From Stieleria varia (GTDB taxonomy: Bacteria > Planctomycetota > Planctomycetia > Pirellulales > Pirellulaceae), in the NCBI RefSeq assembly GCF_038443385.1, contig NZ_CP151726.1, positions 3,658,001-3,722,000 of the forward strand: a DNA stretch of 64,000 bases. Reading direction: 5' to 3'. Below, piece by piece: positions 1 through 7,171 of the stretch (positions are counted from its first letter, which is position 1; each line of letters opens with the position of its first letter). Below the pieces are notes generated by a model. The model had not been told where the DNA came from. It worked only from the letters and a program-made list of their open reading frames with translations, and did not search any database. The translations under genes and the position numbers were made by a program.

Positions 1-1211
1 GCGATTCGTTTCTTTCGGATTTCCGTGGCGCGTCCAAAGAGCAGATTGGAGACGTGCTGGGAGCATTTTTCTTTGCCTATGCGTTGTTTCAAGTTCCAGC
101 CGGTTGGGCGAGCGATCGCTTCGGCGGCCGCGTCATGCTGACCCTCTATATCTTGGGCTGGTCACTGCTGACTGGCATTTCGGGTTTGGCTGGAACACTT
201 TCCATGCTACTTGTTGCCCGGCTGGCCTTCGGTATGGTGCAAGCCGGTGCCTATCCGACCAGCAGTGGCGTGATTCGAAACTGGTTTCACGTGCGCTCAC
301 GCGCGATGGCCAGTTCGTTCGTGTCGATCGGAGGACGATTGGGTGGCACTTTGGCTCCTTTCTTGACGACAGCGCTCGTGCTTTCGTTGGGCAGTTGGCG
401 ATCGGTACTGTTGCTGTACTGCGTCGCAGGAATCATCGTCGCGGCAGCGTACTGGTGGACCATTCGCGATCGTCCATCGGAGCATCCTGGTGTCAGTGCT
501 GATGAGTTGGCAGCGATCGGCGACGCGACGGCAGGTGAAATACGCGCGCCTCTTCGAGACATTCTGCCGATGATGGGAGCGATTTTGATCAGTCGCTCTC
601 TGTGGCTGAACGCACTGGCACAGTTTTGCCTCGTGTTCGGCTGGGCCTTCTTGATCACTTGGCTGCCGACGTTTTTGAAAGAAGAAAAGGGAGTGGAACC
701 GTTCCTTGGCTCATTGATGGTCACGGGAGTTCTGGCGATCGCGATTCCGGGACAACTGATCGGTGGATGGTTGGGCAATCGTGCCGTCGCCACTTTGGGA
801 CATCGCTGGGGACGCATCGCACCGCTGAGCCTAACGTGCTTGATTGCCGGCTTTGCTTACGTCGGCTGCGCGACGTTTGATTCGGTGTGGATCATCGTTG
901 CTTGTTGTGCTGCGGTATCCTTGATGACCGACATCGGCAACCCGACCGTGTGGGCGTTCATGCAAGACGTCGGGGGGCGGAATACGGCGGCCGTGTTCGG
1001 CTGGGGCAACATGTGGGGTAATTTTGGTGCTGCCGCCAGTTCGATGGCCGTTCCGCGATTGATGAAACTGGGTGAGGTGAATGGAAACGGTGTCGCACTT
1101 GTCTTCTTCACCTGCGCGGGAATGTATGTTCTGGCATCGATCGCGGTGATCGGTACCGACGCGACCAAACAGATTCGTCAACTGGAAACAACAAACGAGA
1201 TTCATGAATGA
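1..1211 (+). CDS. MFS transporter, 5' end missing (partial)
   Basis: Major facilitator superfamily secondary transporter of the inner membrane; the substrate cannot be read from sequence. The reading frame is open from the first bases (codons from position 3), so the gene starts outside the window and the GTG at 54 is internal. The first visible residues form TM1, followed by the loop 2-3 motif with GWASDRFGGR, a good match to MFS motif A (G-x3-D-R-x-G-R). About 400 residues are visible, with hydrophobic stretches for most of the 12 helices and a hydrophilic central loop near SEHPGVSADE. The layout resembles the anion:cation symporter (hexuronate/glucarate-type) branch, which is an inference. 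The stop overlaps the start of the dipeptidase gene by 4 nt, so the two are probably co-translated and may act on a common substrate. Confidence 0.9.
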   Translation, partial: DSFLSDFRGASKEQIGDVLGAFFFAYALFQVPAGWASDRFGGRVMLTLYILGWSLLTGISGLAGTLSMLLVARLAFGMVQAGAYPTSSGVIRNWFHVRSRAMASSFVSIGGRLGGTLAPFLTTALVLSLGSWRSVLLLYCVAGIIVAAAYWWTIRDRPSEHPGVSADELAAIGDATAGEIRAPLRDILPMMGAILISRSLWLNALAQFCLVFGWAFLITWLPTFLKEEKGVEPFLGSLMVTGVLAIAIPGQLIGGWLGNRAVATLGHRWGRIAPLSLTCLIAGFAYVGCATFDSVWIIVACCAAVSLMTDIGNPTVWAFMQDVGGRNTAAVFGWGNMWGNFGAAASSMAVPRLMKLGEVNGNGVALVFFTCAGMYVLASIAVIGTDATKQIRQLETTNEIHE

Positions 1212-2308
1212 ATTTGCTCTTTGACGCTCACTTGGACCTGAGCATGAACGCGTTGGAGTGGAATCGCGATCTGCGATTGTCGGCGCACAGGATTCGAGAA
1301 GAAGAAGCGAAGCTGCCGGAGCGTCAAAAAGGTCACGCGGCGGGCACGGTCGCATTGCCCGACATGAGGCGAGGTGGCATCGGATTGTGTGTCGCTACGC
1401 AAATCGGCGGTTGCATGAAACCGCGTTCTTTCGTCGCCAACTGGGAATCGCCCTCGCAAGCGTGGGCGATGACTCAGGGCCAGTTGGCGTGGTATCGCGA
1501 GATGGAATGTCTGGGTGAAATGACGCAAATCACCAACTTGGCCGAACTGGAGACGCAATTGGCCCGTTGGTCCGATCCGATCGCGGCGGCGGCCAGCGAA
1601 GAACCGGTGGGCTACATTCTCAGCTTGGAAGGTGCTGATTCGATCGTCACGCTCGATCACCTGGAGACAGCATGGGAGTACGGACTACGCGCGTTGGGAC
1701 CGTCACATTACGGGATCGGTCGATACAGCATGGGGCATGATTCGGCTGGCGGGTTGCCTGCCGCCGGACGCGACTTGGTCGCCAAGATGGACGAGTTGGG
1801 TTTGATCATGGACGTGACCCATCTCAACGACGCCTGTTTTTGGGACGTGTTGGAATGCTTTCAGGGCGTCGTTTGGGCAAGCCATCAGAACTGCCGTGCC
1901 CTGGTCGATGATCCTCGTCAGTTCACCGACGAGCAGATTCGCGCATTGATTCAGCGTGGCGGAGTGATGGGGGCTGTCCTGGACGTCTGGATGGTGGTTC
2001 CGGGATTTGTGCGTGGAGAGTCGACCGCACAGAGTTTGGGCGTTCGACTGGAGCATCTTGCCGATCACATCGATCACGTCTGCCAAATCGCAGGCAACAC
2101 GCGACACTGTGGGATCGGCAGCGACCTGGACGGCGGTTTCGGCCGCGAGCAAAGCCCGACGGACTTGGACACGATCGCAGACCTACAAAACCTTGAGGCG
2201 ATCCTCAAGCAGCGAGGCTACAGTGAGCCGGACATCGCCGCCATCTTCCACGGCAATTTCCTAAGGGTCGTCCGGAACGCGTGGGGCAATGGACGATCGG
2301 CACCGTAG
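1208..2308 (+). CDS. Membrane-dipeptidase-like metallopeptidase (peptidase M19)
   Basis: Zinc dipeptidase or related amidohydrolase-fold enzyme of family M19 (renal dipeptidase family), 366 residues, a normal length. Visible metal-site signatures are the N-terminal HxD (H8, D10 in DAHLDL), the bridging Glu in LSLEGAD (E141), and His residues in DVTHLND (H205) and VWASHQN (H226). The C-terminal GIGSDLDGGFG is also typical of the family. No signal peptide is evident, so it is probably cytoplasmic. The ATG start is inside the stop of the MFS gene (ATGA, 4-nt overlap), suggesting uptake and hydrolysis of one class of dipeptide-like substrate. A decayed copy of its 3' end lies about 330 bp downstream. 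Confidence 0.92.
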   Translation: MNLLFDAHLDLSMNALEWNRDLRLSAHRIREEEAKLPERQKGHAAGTVALPDMRRGGIGLCVATQIGGCMKPRSFVANWESPSQAWAMTQGQLAWYREMECLGEMTQITNLAELETQLARWSDPIAAAASEEPVGYILSLEGADSIVTLDHLETAWEYGLRALGPSHYGIGRYSMGHDSAGGLPAAGRDLVAKMDELGLIMDVTHLNDACFWDVLECFQGVVWASHQNCRALVDDPRQFTDEQIRALIQRGGVMGAVLDVWMVVPGFVRGESTAQSLGVRLEHLADHIDHVCQIAGNTRHCGIGSDLDGGFGREQSPTDLDTIADLQNLEAILKQRGYSEPDIAAIFHGNFLRVVRNAWGNGRSAP

Positions 2309-2323
2309 TGCGACACATCATTG

Positions 2324-2384
2324 GCCGCGGAAGCGGCGACAGATTGTGAGGGATGCCGTGCCGTATCTGTCGCCGCTTCGCGGC
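2324..2384 (+). terminator. Hairpin with T-run after the dipeptidase gene
   Basis: Arms at 2324-2344 and 2365-2384 pair over 20 bp with one bulged G. The loop is about 20 nt and the second arm is followed directly by TTTT. It lies 16 nt after the dipeptidase stop, which fits an intrinsic terminator. It could also be a REP-like intergenic repeat, because the arms are longer than needed. Confidence 0.6.
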
Positions 2385-2404
2385 TTTTCAGACGCGGTTA
2401 TGTT

Positions 2405-2461
2405 GCATGTCATGGGGCTCACGCCCCATGCTTAATGCTGCCGTCGCATCCGCGACTGAGA
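2405..2461. repeat. 57-bp intergenic repeat, copy A
   Basis: This 57-nt sequence recurs in the same orientation at 11905-11961 with one mismatch (CTTAATG here, CTTTATG there). It contains a perfect 8-bp hairpin (2411-2418 with 2423-2430, loop TCAC). A further small perfect hairpin (2470-2476 with 2480-2486) follows but is not shared with copy B. The two copies bracket the accessory region 2.4-12 kb. Confidence 0.9.
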
Positions 2462-2632
2462 TCCGGTAGGTCATGCTCTGCATGACGAGATCCGCAGAAC
2501 GCTGCTCGGTGCTGCCGGATGTGAACGAGAGCATTCCGAGAACGGTCATCACTCTCGGATCTGTCGTATTTTCCGCGAAAAGTGCTGGACGCGAGCAACG
2601 AGATCAATGTTACTTATCTCGCTGGCGGCAAG

Positions 2633-2790
2633 TAGCCGCGAGCAAAGCCCGACGGAATTGGACACCATTGCCGGCCTACAAACCTTGAGACGATTCTTGA
2701 AATCCGTGGAAACTTTGCAGCAGACATTGCCTCAATCTTTCACAGCAGTTTTCCCTGTGTCGTCAGAGACGCATGGGCCAATCCGACACA
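2633..2790 (+). pseudogene. Decayed duplicate of the dipeptidase 3' end
   Basis: This stretch repeats the last part of the dipeptidase gene (about 2139-2290). The segment coding REQSPTELDTIAGLQ matches REQSPTDLDTIADLQ at 2149-2193, and the DNA stays recognisable up to the part matching the final NAWGN codons. Small indels throw the later part out of frame (for example, residues matching the IAAIFHGNF segment are scrambled). No start codon or upstream portion is present. It is a relic, probably left when the accessory region inserted or by unequal recombination. Confidence 0.8.
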
Positions 2791-3296
2791 GCCCAGAGTG
2801 GGAAATTGAAACGTAATACAGACGGATAACCACCTCTTGAACCCTGCCAGTTCTCTGGGCTGAGCCGATGCTCTGGATTGCAATTCCAACCAGTTGATCA
2901 GGTTGTTGTTCTCGTCGTCTTGGTGTCGCCGATTCACGTTTGCAATCATCGCTCTGCGTGACCTAGACAAAAGGGCAGGGCAATTGATCCCCAGCCGATG
3001 CTTAATGAACGAATGGTGACGTTATCATCGTCAATTGCTGTTCACGTACGGCAGAAGACTGGCGAGCGAAAATAACTGTCACCGCATCAGCAAAAATGTG
3101 GGGTGTTCAAATACGAGGATCATTCCAATGGCTACAATCACTGACTGACGTTGTCTCTTTTATCGTTATCGCGTTCACCATGGCACGCTCGAACGATTCG
3201 TTTCTGATCGCGTGAGAGCCGGGCTGAAGTTTAGTCGCTATGTTGACAGAGCAGAGACCACGTGACAATACTCCCTTTGAGAGGGCGGATTAAAAG
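2791..3296. promoter_or_regulatory. Gene-free leader of the TIR operon
   Basis: About 500 bp without a credible gene. It is visibly richer in A/T than its flanks and must hold the promoter of the TIR-MoxR operon. A purine-rich ribosome-binding stretch (GAGAGGGCGG) lies about 10 nt before the ATG at 3297. No clear -35/-10 pair or operator could be picked out by eye. Confidence 0.35.
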
Positions 3297-5147
3297 ATGG
3301 TAAACACTCACCTTGCAGCCACGGTGTCGGGGGAAAAGCGAACTCGCGACTCAATCTTTATCTCATATCGAGCGAGCGATGCGAGTGCATTAGCTGGTCT
3401 GCTCTGGAAGACCTTGGTGGACAGGTTTGGGATTAACTGCGTCTTCCTCGCACCTGCGGAGATCGAACCGGGACAAGCATTTGCCGATCGATTGATGGCG
3501 GAGTTGGATCGCGCGGCCGTGATCATCGCAGTCATTGGAAAGGACTGGCTGAGTGCAAAGGACGAATTCCACCGACGTCGGCTGGACGATCCAGACGACT
3601 GGGTTCGTAAAGAGATCGTTTATGGCCTAGAGAACAACGATGTTGTGGTCATCCCGTTCTTGGCACCTGGGGCTACTTTCCTAAGCGGAGACGCTGCCGC
3701 AAAGGCTTATCCGCCCGATATGCAATCGTTGGCTACTCTTCATGCGCACAGTGCTGGCAACGATCATGAGATCGGCGACCGGTTTACTGAGATTGTTTCT
3801 TCAAGTTTGCCTGCAATCGACGCTGTCAGCAAACCGCGTCTTGGCCTTTCGCAAGGATCGGAACTCGTTGTCGTCGCGCATTGCAAATCTAGCTCACTGG
3901 CTTCTATAGCTGATAGCGAAACGAGCGATAGTCAACAACACTCAAGAAAGCTTGAGCTGATCCGGCAACTTGGGGATTGCCTTCCTGGCCAGATTGTTGT
4001 CCACGAATTAACGGATGGTTCCTCTGAACTTCCAGAGGCAGTGAAGATCGACTTGCTAATGTGTCAGGCGGCAATACTGTTGATGGAACGCTCCGGAATC
4101 ACTTCCATGGCCTTTCATCGGGAGGCTTCGATTTTGGGGTGGCGAGCAGCTTTGGGTATGCCGCTGGTCACCATTCCCGTTGACGGAATCAGTCAAGCTG
4201 AAATCTCCGAATCGACGCTTGAGTTTCTAAACGACTCTGTTCCCAGTTTCTGCAAATCAAAGAGGCAACCGAAGTCTTGGGACAAAATTGTTGTCAACAC
4301 GAAAACAAAACTCGTGCAGCATTTGGCAGACAGAGCATTTCGTGTTGCATCGGATCCGGCGACAAAATGGGCGAATGATGTCAAGGAAATTCTCAGCATG
4401 GTCGGCGACTCGTTCCTCCCAGTTCTAGCAGAACAGCTTAAGATACCCAAGAGTTGCTGGACTGAGACCTCGGACAAAAGGCGTCTCCTGGCAGCGTCTC
4501 TAATCGATACTGATCTTATTTCCGCTTATGATTTTCTGCGAGAAGTGTCCGCACATTTTGCGGAACAGCCCGTGGGGCCCAATGGATCCAGGCATCTTGT
4601 GAAGCGTGTCATACCGTTGTGGGTAGACCTCGACGCGGGACGCGAAATTTTGAGAAGCTCGATGCTTCCCAAAGGAAGTCGCATGTGTGGAGTACGGCTT
4701 TCTCAGCTGGAGTGGGCTGCCCACGCGACGATGCGTGCTTCTGCCGGCGCGGTCCGTTATCCGAACGTGGAACTCGAAGCGGTGGCGGGAGAGAATGCTG
4801 TTGATGAGTTGATAGAGAGGCACGATGCTGTTTTACGTGAGTTTCTCGACTACGAAGTGGATGATTCACCAGAGTTCGTCGAAAGACAGCTACAACAGGA
4901 TCATGCTACCGTGTTTGCGGTGCTTGATTCTCGTTCATTGCGGAATGACCAACTCAAACGATTGATTTCTACTCTGCAATCACGGTTTCCGGGCATCACG
5001 TTCGTGCTTGTATCTGATCAAGAAAATAACGCGTGGAAATTTCGACCGTCCATGAAAATCGCTATCGGACACATGGAGAAAGATCAAGAGAGTGTCGTGC
5101 GACACTACATCAAGAAGTGCAAAAGACTTGCTAACGAGGAGAGATAA
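3297..5147 (+). CDS. TIR-domain protein with a second TIR-like domain (conflict system effector/sensor)
   Basis: 616 residues. Residues 18-165 are a TIR domain: FISYRASD at 21-28, a helix with the LW/TL pattern, VFLAPAEIEPGQAF, IIAVIGKDWL, and the RRLDDPDDWVRKEI block. E106 is at the position of the catalytic Glu in NADase TIRs, so NAD cleavage or a related signal is plausible (family knowledge, not shown here). Residues about 189-345 look like a second, divergent TIR-like Rossmann domain (IDLLMCQAAILLM, then HREASILGWRAALGMPLVTI). The C-terminal 270 residues are unassigned, with a possible third alpha/beta segment near 536-590. No signal peptide or TM segment. It is first in a four-gene operon, with its stop 4 nt before the MoxR start. 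The role as effector or regulator of an NTP-driven conflict system is inferred from domains and neighbours. Confidence 0.8.
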   Translation: MVNTHLAATVSGEKRTRDSIFISYRASDASALAGLLWKTLVDRFGINCVFLAPAEIEPGQAFADRLMAELDRAAVIIAVIGKDWLSAKDEFHRRRLDDPDDWVRKEIVYGLENNDVVVIPFLAPGATFLSGDAAAKAYPPDMQSLATLHAHSAGNDHEIGDRFTEIVSSSLPAIDAVSKPRLGLSQGSELVVVAHCKSSSLASIADSETSDSQQHSRKLELIRQLGDCLPGQIVVHELTDGSSELPEAVKIDLLMCQAAILLMERSGITSMAFHREASILGWRAALGMPLVTIPVDGISQAEISESTLEFLNDSVPSFCKSKRQPKSWDKIVVNTKTKLVQHLADRAFRVASDPATKWANDVKEILSMVGDSFLPVLAEQLKIPKSCWTETSDKRRLLAASLIDTDLISAYDFLREVSAHFAEQPVGPNGSRHLVKRVIPLWVDLDAGREILRSSMLPKGSRMCGVRLSQLEWAAHATMRASAGAVRYPNVELEAVAGENAVDELIERHDAVLREFLDYEVDDSPEFVERQLQQDHATVFAVLDSRSLRNDQLKRLISTLQSRFPGITFVLVSDQENNAWKFRPSMKIAIGHMEKDQESVVRHYIKKCKRLANEER

Positions 5148-5151
5148 CGCA

Positions 5152-6066
5152 ATGAAGGACGGTGAAGTACTGAGCCGACTCTTGGAGTTGGTCGACGATA
5201 TGAAGGATGGGGAGCCATCGGAGGGAGTGCGAATTGGCGACAGCCGCGATGGCAATTTCTATCGACACGATGTTCGCACGCGTTTAGCGTTGAAAGTGGC
5301 GATTGTCACGGGTAGGCCATTGCTGATGGTCGGCCCGCCAGGGTGTGGTAAATCAAGCTTAGCACCTTATGTCGCGAGAAATTTGAATTTCCGATTACTC
5401 ACCTACACGGTCACCGAAACAGCGGAAGCAAGCGACTTGCTCTGGAAAATCGATTATTTGAAACGCCTCAATGATTCTCAGCTAGGAAAGCAAGTCGGCG
5501 ATATCGGAGATTACATCGACCAAGGTGTGCTGTGGCGTGCGTTTCAGCCCAAGCCAGAGGACATGCAGCCAGACAAGCAGGGGACACTGGTACTCATTGA
5601 CGAGATCGACAAGGCCGATTCTGGTTTTGCGAACTCCTTGCTTGTGGCCATCGGCTCAATGCAATTTGATGTGCCAGCATTGGGCAGCGAAGCAATCAAG
5701 GCAGATAGTGACACAATCGTATTGGTCATCATGACAAGCAATGAAGAGCGGGAGCTTCCGCCTGCTCTGACGCGCCGATGTGTGCGGCTTCAAGTCAGCT
5801 TCCCCACAGCGAGTGAGCTCATTGAAATAGCTTCCAGGCATTGGCCAGATTGGGTTTTGCAGAGCGAGAATCGAGAGAAACTCACTTCTCTTGCTGATGC
5901 CCTGGCTTGCGACGGTTCATTGGGATCGACACGTGACTCGCCGGTCAGCACAGCTGAGTTTCTTGACCTCATGCAAGTCCTCGTGCAGAGCGATATTGAG
6001 CTGGATAGTCCGAACTGGAAAACCATCGAGGGTTTAGTCTTGTTGCGTGAATCAGAGGAGGGCTAG
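5152..6066 (+). CDS. MoxR-family AAA+ ATPase
   Basis: 304 residues from the ATG at 5152, which has a strong GAGGAG ribosome-binding site overlapping the end of the TIR gene; the longer frame from 5092 lies inside that gene and is unlikely. Walker A is GPPGCGKS (61-68), Walker B LVLIDE (146-151). A sensor-1 Asn sits in MTSNEER (N197), followed by PPALTRRC with candidate arginine finger R208/R209. This is the AAA_5/MoxR pattern. MoxR ATPases usually act as hexameric chaperone-like remodelers with vWA-domain partners, and the next gene looks vWA-like, which fits a MoxR-vWA ternary system. Probably cytoplasmic. Spacing to the flanking genes is only 4 nt on each side, so stoichiometric co-expression is expected. 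Confidence 0.9.
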   Translation: MKDGEVLSRLLELVDDMKDGEPSEGVRIGDSRDGNFYRHDVRTRLALKVAIVTGRPLLMVGPPGCGKSSLAPYVARNLNFRLLTYTVTETAEASDLLWKIDYLKRLNDSQLGKQVGDIGDYIDQGVLWRAFQPKPEDMQPDKQGTLVLIDEIDKADSGFANSLLVAIGSMQFDVPALGSEAIKADSDTIVLVIMTSNEERELPPALTRRCVRLQVSFPTASELIEIASRHWPDWVLQSENREKLTSLADALACDGSLGSTRDSPVSTAEFLDLMQVLVQSDIELDSPNWKTIEGLVLLRESEEG

Positions 6067-6070
6067 AGAG

Positions 6071-7108
6071 ATGAAGCGTCCTCATCCGGCTCCATTTGCC
6101 GATGCCGCACGTATTTTGCTCGCTGGATCATCCATCTCTGATATTGATACAGCGCTTGGGCTGATAGGGGTGCAGCGGACCGAACGTGCAGACGGCGTTG
6201 AAGACGAGCTCTCCACCACTGATGTCCAAACAGACGGTGAATCCATCGATGAAGTCCTCATGGAGGCAATCGCGCCGGAAATTCTTGAAGGCGATGAGGA
6301 TGCTGCAGAAGAGGACAAGCAACCAGATCAAGACGAAGCACGGATTGCAAAGGAGATCCTAAAGTCTGGGTGGATTCCGTGGCAGAATGAGCTCCCGTCT
6401 AAGCGTCGTCCGGGAGCAGCCACGCGTCTTCCGTCCAACGTTGAACGATCAATGGTTTCCTATTTGTTGCCGTTCGACAAACGAAGCGATCAGGATAGGG
6501 CGGACCAACCCAAGTACGATTACAGTACGATCGAAAATCGAGTGCAACATGTGTTGAAACCGAAGACAACTCCTGATGCAGAGGCTTGGCGGGTTGCACG
6601 AAGGGTGTTTGACAGTGGTCCCAGGCGAGACATTCTCGCAGGCTTGGACTTGCGAGCATGCGCCGACAAGATTGCCCGCGCCGAGGCTATCGAGAGGCTA
6701 CCTCGCGCTAGAAGACAAGCCAAACGCCTGGATTCTGTTCAGCTACTCGTGGAGCGTGATTTGGCAAGGCGAGTCCATTCGGCAGACATTAAGAAACTGC
6801 TTAAGTCGATGCAGTCCATCGGCATTCCGCACATTGACAGAACGATGAAGATTCAACAGCGAGACTCCGAATGGTTCTGCGGGACAGGGCCTCCCTGGAC
6901 TTACCGACCATTTCTCGCGTGCGAGCATCCTACTTGGTTTATTATTCTCGCGGGAGGCGATGCAGCGGACCAACAGAACTTGGCCCGATGGAAAGAACTG
7001 TTGAACTCGATGTACCATCAACATACCGTCACGATCGTATGGGTGGGAGATCGGCTGCCAGCCAAGCTGCCCAGTATGGGTCGAGCTTGGGTCTCGTATC
7101 GTAAGTAG
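6071..7108 (+). CDS. vWA-like partner of the MoxR ATPase, degenerate MIDAS (tentative)
   Basis: 345 residues from the ATG at 6071, preceded by GAGGAGG. Residues about 60-105 are an acidic, low-complexity linker. From about residue 215 the protein resembles the vWA-like domain of the SAV_2336 type found in MoxR-vWA systems. LPRARRQAKRLDSVQLLVERDLAR is where beta1 and the DxSxS MIDAS motif are expected, but the motif reads ERDLAR and is not intact. A later strand-helix-strand (WFIILAGGDAADQQN, then WKELLNSM, then TVTIVWVGD) fits the end of the same fold. The domain call is by pattern only. Position directly after the MoxR gene supports it, and metal-dependent ligand binding is probably lost. 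Alternative: an unrelated Rossmann-like protein. Confidence 0.55.
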   Translation: MKRPHPAPFADAARILLAGSSISDIDTALGLIGVQRTERADGVEDELSTTDVQTDGESIDEVLMEAIAPEILEGDEDAAEEDKQPDQDEARIAKEILKSGWIPWQNELPSKRRPGAATRLPSNVERSMVSYLLPFDKRSDQDRADQPKYDYSTIENRVQHVLKPKTTPDAEAWRVARRVFDSGPRRDILAGLDLRACADKIARAEAIERLPRARRQAKRLDSVQLLVERDLARRVHSADIKKLLKSMQSIGIPHIDRTMKIQQRDSEWFCGTGPPWTYRPFLACEHPTWFIILAGGDAADQQNLARWKELLNSMYHQHTVTIVWVGDRLPAKLPSMGRAWVSYRK

Positions 7109-7171
7109 CTCGTTTCGAAAGTTGATTGCCACCGTCTTTGGTATTAATCTGCCACTATTGAGCTTATCCCA

